Shown here: one piece after another, positions 1-7,514 of the stretch | Layout: every line of letters begins with the position of its first letter | Numbering within the stretch: position 1 is the stretch's first letter | Source of the DNA: Bdellovibrio sp. | Lineage (GTDB): Bacteria; Bdellovibrionota; Bdellovibrionia; Bdellovibrionales; Bdellovibrionaceae | Length of the DNA stretch: 45,547 nt | Assembly (NCBI GenBank): GCA_014378765.1 | Contig: JACMNA010000093.1 | Span: 1 to 45,547, forward strand | Reading direction: 5' to 3' | The notes under the pieces: generated by a model | What the model was told of the DNA's origin: nothing | Databases searched by the model: none | Seen by the model: the letters and a program-made list of their open reading frames with translations, nothing else | Program-made: the position numbers and the translations under genes

Positions 1-1
1 C

Positions 2-133
<132 letters not shown>

Positions 134-198
134 CAAATCTTCGACAGGTGTCAAAAACACAAATTCGGCGGATTGAATCATTTGCAGTTGATGCTTGA

Positions 199-219
199 AG
201 TGTCTTATGTTGAGACACT
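199..219 (+). other. Small hairpin downstream of eno
   Basis: AGTGTCT (199-205) and AGACACT (213-219) form a perfect 7-bp inverted repeat around a 7-base loop. It lies between enolase and the next gene. No T-run follows, so it is not a canonical intrinsic terminator; it may be an mRNA 3'-end structure or chance. Confidence 0.3.
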
Positions 220-263
220 CAAATTGAGACCGTAAATTGCAAGTCTTTACGCTGAGGAGCCCC

Positions 264-623
264 ATGAAATTTTTAAACCTAATTGTTCTTTTAGTTATCT
301 CAAGCGCAACTTTGACCTACGCTCAAGAAAGTAAAAGCTTTGACCCCTACAATAAAGTTCGTCGAATGGAAAATTTCTTCCGAGACCAGGGTTACACCTT
401 TAACACGTTATCCGGCGGCTTCGCGCAAGGCCGCTACTACGAATTCAACTGGAGCCCACGTAAAATTGTTTTAACCAGTCCCAACCAAAGTTCTGCCGAC
501 GATAGTCGAAATGAAGTATTGGCCAAACAAAATAAAAATCAGGTTTGCGTGCTGTTGTCAGACGATAAAAACCAAGCCGACCACCTTCAGTTCGCCTGTT
601 TTTTAAATATGGTTAAGCAGTAG
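264..623 (+). CDS. Small secreted protein of unknown function
   Basis: This 119-residue protein has a clear signal peptide (MKFLNLIVLLVISSATLTYA, cleavage probably after TYA, before QES). The mature part is hydrophilic and slightly basic, with a few aromatic residues (RYYEFNW) and two cysteines near the C-terminus that could pair in the periplasm. I do not recognise a family. The ATG at 264 is chosen because GAGGAG (254-259) sits four bases upstream and the signal peptide begins exactly there; an in-frame upstream start at 237 would add an unlikely N-terminal extension. It lies between eno and a second secreted protein, apart from the division gene downstream. Confidence 0.75.
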   Translation: MKFLNLIVLLVISSATLTYAQESKSFDPYNKVRRMENFFRDQGYTFNTLSGGFAQGRYYEFNWSPRKIVLTSPNQSSADDSRNEVLAKQNKNQVCVLLSDDKNQADHLQFACFLNMVKQ

Positions 624-689
624 CTCATTCTCAAAATGAAACAATGCGCTTAAATTAAAGTTCGACTACTTTGGCGCCGATTTCTCTAA

Positions 690-2729
690 ATGATCAATCG
701 AAGCTATCTCATTGGAATGACTGTTTTATTGTTTACTTTGAAGGGCATAGCATTGGATGTTTTAGATCCCGTATTCATGGGCATGCATTCACTATTTAAA
801 AATGATAAGTGTTCAGCGCAAACGGGGGAGTCTTCTGGTCAGGCCTGTCTGGCAAAAAATAATAGTGTTAGCAATCAGAATGATATGAAAGCCGTTTCGA
901 AAAATGTTATAATAAAGAATGCCGTCAAAATTAAAATTGAAGAAGTAAATTGCAGTCAGCAGCAGTGGAAGTCTTTTGCTAACGCAGACTTGCCGGGCAC
1001 GCGCAGTCAAGCGCTGATGGTAACACAGATAAACTCGGTCCTTCCAGATTTACAAAAACTAAAATATCTAATTGAAAAATTAGGACGTGAATTCGCGGCC
1101 AGTAATGGGGGTCCATCGGGGGCAGTACTTCGCAATTCGCGAAAGTATAAAAATAGAACTGCCGAAGATAAACTGGCGACGGCCACTATCGAGGCTGACT
1201 TTAAAATTTCACTTGAAGCGCACGAGGCCGAATTACAAATTCTGCTTGGCCTTTACCAGCAAAAGCTGAGTGAAATTCCAAATGCGGATTCATCTATCGT
1301 CAGAAGTTTTATCGAAGGTCGTTTGGGTAATGCCGAACAACTTCCCAAGCTAATTTCAGCAAAAGACTTTCAAGAACTGATTAGCAAAGTATCTGCCGGT
1401 TTTGATTCTGAACGCACCGAATACCAAAAAACAAAAGACGCCAATAATAATTACCAGCTGTCGTTAGATCAGAAATCAGAATTATTTACTGATCCCGCAA
1501 TTATTTCATCACTTCTTGAATCAGATCCGAACAGTGCGAATGAAATTAAAAATTACCAATGCGAAGTTGCGGCGCAAAAGCAAATCAAAGGCATTGCCCA
1601 AGACAGTTTTACCGTAGCCTCATTCTTAGTGTCGGGCGGAGCAATGGCTTCGGCAAAAATTGCTCGCACATCGTATATGTTAAGAAGCGCGCGCGGGGCC
1701 GCATGGTCTTCAAAAGCCAATCGGGCATTAGGATATGGAGCCGTCGTGCTTGGCGGAGTCGAATCAATGAATATGGCCGTGACCGCGTGTGGAACCGATA
1801 CAAAAGTTAGAAATAAAAAACAATGCGGAATGACGCCCGAATTAATTATGGAAGAGCATGCCTTCTACACCTGCGCATGGGATGCAACAATGGCAGCACT
1901 GCCGGGAGTGACGGCAACAATTGGCGCCCTGGCCGTGCGATCAACCCGACATACCGGCTTAGTCAGACAGTTTGTTGAAGAAATGACGGTTGCTAAAGCG
2001 GCACGAGTGCAAAACTTAGGTTTATCAAATCAATTTGATCTAGACGATCGATTGCTTGCGGCCGAAGGAGTTCTTTTTGGATTCGAGAAGAAATTAACGG
2101 ATCAACAAAGTAAAGGTTTGATCAAAGCACACTTGGTTAGTAAAAAAAAGGAAACTTACGATTTGGCTGAGCTTAAAGAAAAAAAAATAATTTTACTTGA
2201 ATCGGGGTTTAATGAGCCCCAGGCGGATACTCTATTGCGTACGGGGTTAAGCGGGGAATTTAATCTTAAGGCCGAACAGGAAAAACTTTTAAGATTTCTC
2301 CATGCATCACCAGACTCGCCTAACAAATTTCGAATGCTCGGCGAAGATAGCGCCAAAAAAGGTGACACGAACGGTGCCATGGTTCAATTTAAGAAAGCCA
2401 CTGAGGCAATTCAAGAAAATTTTAAAGTTAAATATTCGCAGAGAAGCGATCTTGAATACGGAAATATGTCGGAATATGCTAGTAAGTGGGGACTGTACGC
2501 GAATTCTGCAAAAGAAAGAGAAGATGCAGCTAAGGCCTACATGCAAGCATTTGAGCTAAGAGTTAAATTCAATCGTCAAAGTGATGAAGAAGTTCAAGTA
2601 GTAAAACAAAAACTAAAGGAACTCTCAGAAAACCCAGGAAAGGGTTCGTCGGCAGCAGCGTCAGCTTGGCAGCGCGAAGTAATCATTAAACATTATACCG
2701 GCAAAGGCTGGATAAATTTAGACAGGTAA
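690..2729 (+). CDS. Large secreted/periplasmic protein of unknown function, helical with TPR-like C-terminus
   Basis: This 679-residue protein has an N-terminal hydrophobic stretch (roughly residues 5-22, LIGMTVLLFTLKGIALDV) typical of a signal peptide. Most of the rest is predicted alpha-helical by composition. An Ala/Gly-rich semi-hydrophobic segment lies around residues 305-360, and the C-terminal 130 residues (GAMVQFKKATEAI..., DAAKAYMQAFELRVKF) look like two or three TPR-type helical repeats. No catalytic motif was seen. The start has no clear Shine-Dalgarno; an in-frame ATG at 717 would shorten the signal peptide. Inserted between eno and ftsB, so probably lineage-specific. No function is claimed. 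Confidence 0.7.
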   Translation: MINRSYLIGMTVLLFTLKGIALDVLDPVFMGMHSLFKNDKCSAQTGESSGQACLAKNNSVSNQNDMKAVSKNVIIKNAVKIKIEEVNCSQQQWKSFANADLPGTRSQALMVTQINSVLPDLQKLKYLIEKLGREFAASNGGPSGAVLRNSRKYKNRTAEDKLATATIEADFKISLEAHEAELQILLGLYQQKLSEIPNADSSIVRSFIEGRLGNAEQLPKLISAKDFQELISKVSAGFDSERTEYQKTKDANNNYQLSLDQKSELFTDPAIISSLLESDPNSANEIKNYQCEVAAQKQIKGIAQDSFTVASFLVSGGAMASAKIARTSYMLRSARGAAWSSKANRALGYGAVVLGGVESMNMAVTACGTDTKVRNKKQCGMTPELIMEEHAFYTCAWDATMAALPGVTATIGALAVRSTRHTGLVRQFVEEMTVAKAARVQNLGLSNQFDLDDRLLAAEGVLFGFEKKLTDQQSKGLIKAHLVSKKKETYDLAELKEKKIILLESGFNEPQADTLLRTGLSGEFNLKAEQEKLLRFLHASPDSPNKFRMLGEDSAKKGDTNGAMVQFKKATEAIQENFKVKYSQRSDLEYGNMSEYASKWGLYANSAKEREDAAKAYMQAFELRVKFNRQSDEEVQVVKQKLKELSENPGKGSSAAASAWQREVIIKHYTGKGWINLDR

Positions 2730-2776
2730 GTCCAGCCCCCATTGCCCAAAACCCAACCTCATGGTGAAATAATCAG

Positions 2777-3082
2777 ATGAATGACTTTCACCAGTTTGGT
2801 ATTCGTCTTAGAAGCTTTTTAGATAAACCGCATAAAGTATTGCTGGTGTGCGCGTTTGTATTTATCGTTTCGTTGTTTCTAAACGGCGCTCTCTGGAGAG
2901 TGTGGGGACTGCGTCGTGATCGCGTGACCATTCAAGAACAAATCACGGCGGCGCAAAAGCAGGCGACGTTTTTGGATGTACAAATCAAGCAAGCCAAAGA
3001 TCCAGTTTTCATTGAGCGCCAGGCCCGCGACAAGCTCGACCTTGTGGGAGAAAACGATCTTATTTTTGTCTTTCCCGAATAG
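2777..3082 (+). CDS. ftsB: FtsB/DivIC-family septum formation initiator protein
   Basis: This 101-residue protein has the FtsB/DivIC architecture: a short cytoplasmic N-terminus, one transmembrane helix (about residues 20-38, VLLVCAFVFIVSLFLNGAL), then a heptad-like coiled coil (TIQEQITAAQKQATFLDVQI). It closes with the family's conserved tail, PVFIERQARDKLDLVGENDL, matching the '..E..AR..L..V..gE' signature. FtsB acts with FtsL and FtsQ at the divisome, on the periplasmic face of the inner membrane. It is normally found next to eno, as here apart from two inserted genes. The symbol follows the proteobacterial name; DivIC-like would be equally fair. Confidence 0.82.
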   Translation: MNDFHQFGIRLRSFLDKPHKVLLVCAFVFIVSLFLNGALWRVWGLRRDRVTIQEQITAAQKQATFLDVQIKQAKDPVFIERQARDKLDLVGENDLIFVFPE

Positions 3083-3116
3083 TCTTTAGCTTATCAATTA
3101 AACATTGCGTTAGGTC

Positions 3117-3145
3117 TCGACACTATCTAGAGTAAAAGCTCTACT
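3117..3145 (+). promoter_or_regulatory. Candidate sigma-70 promoter of the small-gene/polA unit, probably leaderless
   Basis: TCGACA (3117-3122; five of six to TTGACA) and TCTACT (3140-3145; four of six to TATAAT) are separated by exactly 17 bases. The -10 ends eight bases before the ATG at 3154, so transcription would begin at or within about two bases of the start codon. No Shine-Dalgarno is present. Confidence 0.45.
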
Positions 3146-3153
3146 GGGTATCT

Positions 3154-3369
3154 ATGGCGCAAGAAAAGTTATCTTCGTATGCACATTTACTTTTAGGTCT
3201 TACCAAACAAGAATTAGCCCGCCGGGTTGCCTTAGGTTTGATAAATCCTGAAATTCTGAAAGCTCAACTTGATCAAAATGCCCGCGATTTAAAATTAGAA
3301 GCACTTTGCGAGCGGTATATCGAATTACAATCGCTCTCGCAAGTCGACAAATACGACGCTAGCGAGTAA
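3154..3369 (+). CDS. Small helical protein of unknown function upstream of polA
   Basis: This 71-residue protein has no signal peptide and no membrane segment. It appears wholly alpha-helical (TKQELARRVALGLINPEILK, then LDQNARDLKLEALCERYIEL), with a charged tail. I do not recognise the family. It ends 13 bases before polA and is presumably co-transcribed with it. The start is the first ATG; no Shine-Dalgarno precedes it, but a promoter-like pair ends eight bases upstream. Its codon use resembles its neighbours, which supports a real gene over a chance frame. Confidence 0.6.
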   Translation: MAQEKLSSYAHLLLGLTKQELARRVALGLINPEILKAQLDQNARDLKLEALCERYIELQSLSQVDKYDASE

Positions 3370-3382
3370 TCTCGCGACCACT

Positions 3383-5941
3383 ATGAAACAGATTTATATT
3401 GTCGACGTCAGTTCGATGTTTTTTCGCGCGTATTATGCCATTCGCCCGTTGTCTTCAAGTAAAGGCGTACCGGTCAACGCGGTCTACGGATTTATTTCGA
3501 TGATAGTGAAATTGATGAAAGATAAAAACCCTGATCACATTGTTTTTTGTTATGACCGCAAAGAACCTTCATTTAGAAAAGATCTATACACCGAATACAA
3601 AGCGAACCGCACCGTTATGCCCGATGATATGCAAGTGCAAATGCCTTACTTAAAACAAGTCGCGAACCTTTTTGGAATTTGTGATTTAGAAGTTCCAAGT
3701 TACGAAGCCGATGACTTGATTGGAACCGTCGCGTGCATGGCGCGAAACGAAAATTATGAATCTTACATCGTTAGCGGCGATAAAGATTTCTGCCAAATCG
3801 TGGGCCCAAAAGTTTTTCTGTACGATACAATGAAGGATGTTATTTTTGATGAAGTACTCGTAAAAGAAAAGCACGGGGTGACTCCCGCGCAATTTATTGA
3901 TTACTTAGCAATTGTGGGCGACAGCTCAGATAACATTCCGGGCGTAGCCGGAATTGGGCCCAAGGGCGCCATCAAACTGATCGAGCAATTTGGCGACATC
4001 GAAGGAATCTACAAAAATATTGAACAAGTCGCAAGCGCTTCGATCAAAGAAAAATTAAAAGCGGCCGAACAGAATGCAATATTATCAAAAAAATTAGCGA
4101 CCATTGTTTGCGATGTGCCGCTTGATAAAACCTTAAACGATTTTAAACTAATGCCAATCAAGCGCGATGAATTGCGGGCCTTTCTGCAAGATCTTAATTT
4201 TAAAATGTTCGAGAAAACTTTGTTAGATTCGGGCGACGTGACCCACAAAATGACGGGCGTGGCGCCGGCTCCAGCCGCGGAAGCGGCGGAATCACCGGTC
4301 AGCATGTCAAATTATAGCATTCAATATAAAGATTGGAATCACGACGAAATTCAAGCCCGCATTACGGCGGGTGAAGAACTTTTTGCCTTTGTTGAAATGT
4401 CTAAATTAGGTTTGGGTTTTGGTCACGACCTTTACGTGACGGATCTTTCTAGCTGCAAGGTTGATTTTGCCAACATAAAATGGAATGGCTTCGACCTAAA
4501 AAAAGTTTGGACCGAGCTAGGGCTTAATGAAGACCTTAGTTTACAAGTGGGCTGGGATCTTATGTTAGGGGCCTACGTATTGCGGGCCGCCGATAGCTCT
4601 GAGATTTCAAAGTTAGCTACGTATTTTTTAAAAAAAGATTTAATTAAAGATGAATTAATTCCGGAAGTAGACCGATTTAAAGCGCTTTATGAAGTTTTAT
4701 TGCAGTTAAACGAGGTTACAAAAAAAGAACTCGAAGAAAAAGATTTAAGAATCATTTACGAAAAGCTAGAAAAACCAATTATTCCGATTTTATATAAAAT
4801 GGAAAAAAAGGGAATCGCCCTAGATCTTCCCTTTTTAAAGAAATTTTCAGACGAGCTAGCGGCCGAGCTGGCTGGGCAAGAAGCAAAAATTCACGAGCTA
4901 GCTAAAGAAAAATTTAATATCGGCTCACCTAAGCAATTGGGCGTTATTTTATTCGAGAAAATGGGCTTAGAATCGATAAAAAAAACTAAAACTGGTTATT
5001 CAACCGATAATGATGTTTTAGAAAAGTTAGCGCATCCAATCGCAAAAGAGATTATTCACTACCGTGAGGTCGCGAAATTAAAATCAACTTACGTTGATGC
5101 GTTACCCGTACTGGCCGATGCCAAACACCGCGTGCATACCAGCTTCAATCAAGCGTTAACGGCGACTGGTCGGTTTTCAAGTACGAACCCTAACTTACAA
5201 AATATTCCAATCCGAACCGAAAAGGGTCAAAAAGTGCGCTTAGCGTTTGTGGCTGCGCCCGGTAAAAAATTGTTATCGGTCGATTACTCACAAATCGAAC
5301 TAAGAGTTCTGGCACATATGTCAAGTGACCCGGGCTTGATCAAAGCTTTTCAAAATGACTTAGACATTCATGCGGCCACCGCCTCAGAAGTTTTTAACGT
5401 GCCATTAGATAAAGTAACTAAAGACCACCGCCGAATCGCAAAGGCGGTTAATTTTGGTATCGCCTACGGGCAGGGAACATACGGGCTAGCCGAAACTTTA
5501 GGAATAGGCCGCAAAGAAGCTTCCGAAATTATCGAGAGATATTTTACCCAGTTTAAAGGAATTAAAGATTACATCGAAAGTACAATCCAAAAAGCGCACG
5601 AACAAAAATACGTCGAAACATTATTTGGACGCAGACGTTACATTCCTGAACTTGATAACAAAAATGTCATGATCAAAAAGTTCGGCGAGCGTGCCGCCAT
5701 CAATGCGCCCATTCAAGGTACGGCCAGCGATCTGGTAAAAATGGCGATGATCGAAGTCGTAAAAGGCTTAAAGATTGATTTATTATTGCAAGTACACGAT
5801 GAATTAATTTTCGAGGGGACCGAATCAGATATTAAAAACCAAGTTGATTCAATCGTGCAAACAATGGAATCCGTGGCGCAATTAAAAGTTCCGCTTAAAG
5901 TTAATTTTTCGGTCGGCAATAATTGGGACGAAGCTCACTAG
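3383..5941 (+). CDS. polA: DNA polymerase I, with degenerate 3'-5' exonuclease domain
   Basis: At 852 residues this is a full-length family A polymerase for Okazaki-fragment processing and gap filling. The 5' nuclease domain (about 1-290) shows YEADDLIG (~107), VSGDKDFCQ (~130) and a helix-hairpin-helix region GDSSDNIPGVAGIGPKG (~179). The polymerase domain carries motif A DYSQIELRVLAHMS (~634), motif B RRIAKAVNFGIAYGQG (~685) and motif C VHDELIFE (~804). The middle domain (~305-470) has lost the metal-binding acidic residues: the usual FDTE block reads FAFVEMSKLG, and the later exo motifs cannot be found. It is therefore predicted to lack proofreading, like the Taq and Bacillus enzymes. It follows a small gene by 13 bases. 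Confidence 0.97.
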   Translation: MKQIYIVDVSSMFFRAYYAIRPLSSSKGVPVNAVYGFISMIVKLMKDKNPDHIVFCYDRKEPSFRKDLYTEYKANRTVMPDDMQVQMPYLKQVANLFGICDLEVPSYEADDLIGTVACMARNENYESYIVSGDKDFCQIVGPKVFLYDTMKDVIFDEVLVKEKHGVTPAQFIDYLAIVGDSSDNIPGVAGIGPKGAIKLIEQFGDIEGIYKNIEQVASASIKEKLKAAEQNAILSKKLATIVCDVPLDKTLNDFKLMPIKRDELRAFLQDLNFKMFEKTLLDSGDVTHKMTGVAPAPAAEAAESPVSMSNYSIQYKDWNHDEIQARITAGEELFAFVEMSKLGLGFGHDLYVTDLSSCKVDFANIKWNGFDLKKVWTELGLNEDLSLQVGWDLMLGAYVLRAADSSEISKLATYFLKKDLIKDELIPEVDRFKALYEVLLQLNEVTKKELEEKDLRIIYEKLEKPIIPILYKMEKKGIALDLPFLKKFSDELAAELAGQEAKIHELAKEKFNIGSPKQLGVILFEKMGLESIKKTKTGYSTDNDVLEKLAHPIAKEIIHYREVAKLKSTYVDALPVLADAKHRVHTSFNQALTATGRFSSTNPNLQNIPIRTEKGQKVRLAFVAAPGKKLLSVDYSQIELRVLAHMSSDPGLIKAFQNDLDIHAATASEVFNVPLDKVTKDHRRIAKAVNFGIAYGQGTYGLAETLGIGRKEASEIIERYFTQFKGIKDYIESTIQKAHEQKYVETLFGRRRYIPELDNKNVMIKKFGERAAINAPIQGTASDLVKMAMIEVVKGLKIDLLLQVHDELIFEGTESDIKNQVDSIVQTMESVAQLKVPLKVNFSVGNNWDEAH

Positions 5942-5951
5942 TTACGGTACG

Positions 5952-6629
5952 CTATTCAGTTTCCCAGCCGACGACGCGGCCGCCTTCAAAGTAAACTAAG
6001 CGTTGCTCTTGGCGGTACCCCTGCGGCGTTGAAACTTGTTTCAGATACTTCCAGCGTTCATTTTTATAAATTGGGTTACCACTGACTTCGATGTGCGTGG
6101 GCTCGCCCCAAGATTTACGAACGTAATCAAGTGGCATTCCTACTGCGATGTCTTGAGACTCCATTACTTCGACGTAATTCTTTAACTCTTTTTGGCGCGC
6201 CCAAATTTTATTTTTATTAATCCAAGCTTGGCGGCCCTCAATAGAGGGTATTGACAAGTAATCAAGTTTTTCATCATCCGATTTAAGCCACGGTAAAACT
6301 TTTGAATACTGCTGACGTTCTTTATGCGAATCAAGCGCGCGTTCAAGCAGGCGCAGCTTGCGGCGCTTATCGATTTGAATTTTTTGATCTTCAGTTAGGG
6401 CTTGCCGCGGATCTAAACCAATTTCATAAGCGTATTTTTCTAGTTCCGCTTGCGTTAGTCGAATCGTTGGCTTCGGCGGTACCGTGGCCAACGTCGTATC
6501 GGCGCTAACGGTTTCAGAAACGACTACGCCATTTTCTGCTTGGCCTTCAGTTTGTGGCGCCATCAGCGCGCACGAAGCTAATACCAAAAATGCAGTAAAG
6601 GCCAAGAGTAAAACATAAGATTTATTCAT
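5952..6629 (-). CDS. Outer-membrane-type lipoprotein with BamE/SmpA-like C-terminal region
   Basis: This 225-residue protein starts MNKSYVLLLAFTAFLVLASC, a lipoprotein signal with lipobox L-A-S-C at residue 20. A Thr/Pro/Glu-rich linker follows, then a basic helical section (residues ~70-140). The C-terminal 70 residues resemble the SmpA/OmlA/BamE pattern: AVGMPLDYVRKSWGEPTHIE, then ERWKYL, then VYFEGGRVVGWE, echoing the 'GM....V...wG.P......W.Y.....V.F..G.V' signature. That resemblance is by eye. An upstream in-frame ATG at 6653 would add eight residues to the signal; 6629 is preferred because it gives a standard lipoprotein length and lies seven bases from a TAAAAT box. Divergent from the FliL-like gene. 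Confidence 0.72.
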   Translation of the reverse strand: MNKSYVLLLAFTAFLVLASCALMAPQTEGQAENGVVVSETVSADTTLATVPPKPTIRLTQAELEKYAYEIGLDPRQALTEDQKIQIDKRRKLRLLERALDSHKERQQYSKVLPWLKSDDEKLDYLSIPSIEGRQAWINKNKIWARQKELKNYVEVMESQDIAVGMPLDYVRKSWGEPTHIEVSGNPIYKNERWKYLKQVSTPQGYRQEQRLVYFEGGRVVGWETE

Positions 6630-6636
6630 AACTATA

Positions 6637-6666
6637 ATTTTAGTGCAAATCATAGCTTTCTGTGAT
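6637..6666 (-). promoter_or_regulatory. Candidate promoter for the BamE-like lipoprotein, probably leaderless
   Basis: On the minus strand, ATCACA (6666-6661; four of six) and TAAAAT (6642-6637; five of six) are separated by 18 bases. The -10 ends seven bases before ATG 6629. No Shine-Dalgarno precedes that ATG. Confidence 0.45.
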
Positions 6667-6672
6667 TAAAAT
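6644..6672 (+). promoter_or_regulatory. Candidate promoter for the FliL-like gene, probably leaderless
   Basis: TAAAAT (6667-6672; five of six) ends six bases before ATG 6679, which would put the start codon at +1. A weak -35 (TGCAAA, 6644-6649) lies 17 bases upstream. This promoter overlaps the divergent one, so the two genes may be regulated together. Confidence 0.4.
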
Positions 6673-6678
6673 TTTTTG

Positions 6679-7488
6679 ATGGCTAAAAATAAGGACCAAA
6701 ATCTAGACCCCGACATGCTAGAAGTCACTGCCGATGAAGGCGCACCCAACGCCGATGGTAGCGTTGATGATAGTGCTGATCAAATTCAAACCGATCCCGA
6801 GCAAGACCTTATAGATATAGACCAAATTTTAACCGAAGAAGACCCGCAATTTATCCAGCAAATTAATGGGATTAAAATTCCGGAAGGCGCAAATCTAACG
6901 GCAATCGACCAAGCCATCAAAGCAGAAATTATTGAAGCTTCATTTTCTCATCAAGCTAAAAAATTGTTTAATGTTTCAAAAAATTCAAAGGCGGTTATCA
7001 CCTTTTGGATTTCGATTTTACTGGTCGGTGCCGGAATTTTTTATGTATGGAATTCAAAAAAAGATTTATTAAAAGAAAATTTATTTTTAACCTCGTACGC
7101 CGTTTGGAATTCTCAAGTGAATTCTTTTAATCCGATAAGCGAAGCTGAACCTTTTTATGACAATCAGCGCTTTTCAAGAAATTTAATGACGCTGTCTAAA
7201 ATGTTTATCAACGTGCGAGCTTCAGAAAACTCAGGCCCTACGCCCATGCTAGCTTTGGAGATTAATGTTGAAGGAATATCTTCAGATGCAATTATCGAGT
7301 TAAAAGACCGCGAAGCTGAATTTAAAGATATGCTGTTAAGATTCACCGAAGAGCGAACCTATGATGAATTGGCCACAACGTTAGGAAAGCAAAACATGTG
7401 TGACCAATTCCGTATAATTATTAATTCGCACTTAACCCAAGGCCAAGTGCGAAGAGTTTTGTTGAAGTCGTTTATTATAAAACCTTAG
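6679..7488 (+). CDS. FliL-like single-pass membrane protein
   Basis: This 269-residue protein has a long acidic cytoplasmic N-terminus (about 100 residues), one transmembrane helix (VITFWISILLVGAGIFYVW, ~105-123) and a periplasmic domain. That domain ends like FliL: VEGISSDAIIELKDREAEFK, LLRFTEERTYDELATTLGK and GQVRRVLLKSFIIKP parallel FliL's 'R....D.ll..Ls.kt..dl....Gk..l...i...in......g.v..V.f..fviq'. FliL binds flagellar stator units (MotA/MotB). No other flagellar gene is nearby, so this may be a paralogue serving a stator-like complex, possibly the ExbB/ExbD proteins encoded 17 kb away. ATG 6679 is preferred over the in-frame TTG at 6676. Confidence 0.68.
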   Translation: MAKNKDQNLDPDMLEVTADEGAPNADGSVDDSADQIQTDPEQDLIDIDQILTEEDPQFIQQINGIKIPEGANLTAIDQAIKAEIIEASFSHQAKKLFNVSKNSKAVITFWISILLVGAGIFYVWNSKKDLLKENLFLTSYAVWNSQVNSFNPISEAEPFYDNQRFSRNLMTLSKMFINVRASENSGPTPMLALEINVEGISSDAIIELKDREAEFKDMLLRFTEERTYDELATTLGKQNMCDQFRIIINSHLTQGQVRRVLLKSFIIKP

Positions 7489-7514
7489 GTTTTTATGAAG
7501 CCAGCACCTTAGTA

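Noticed and set aside
199-219. Intrinsic terminator after eno
   Set aside because: The hairpin is perfect but no T-run follows, so it is listed as a hairpin only.
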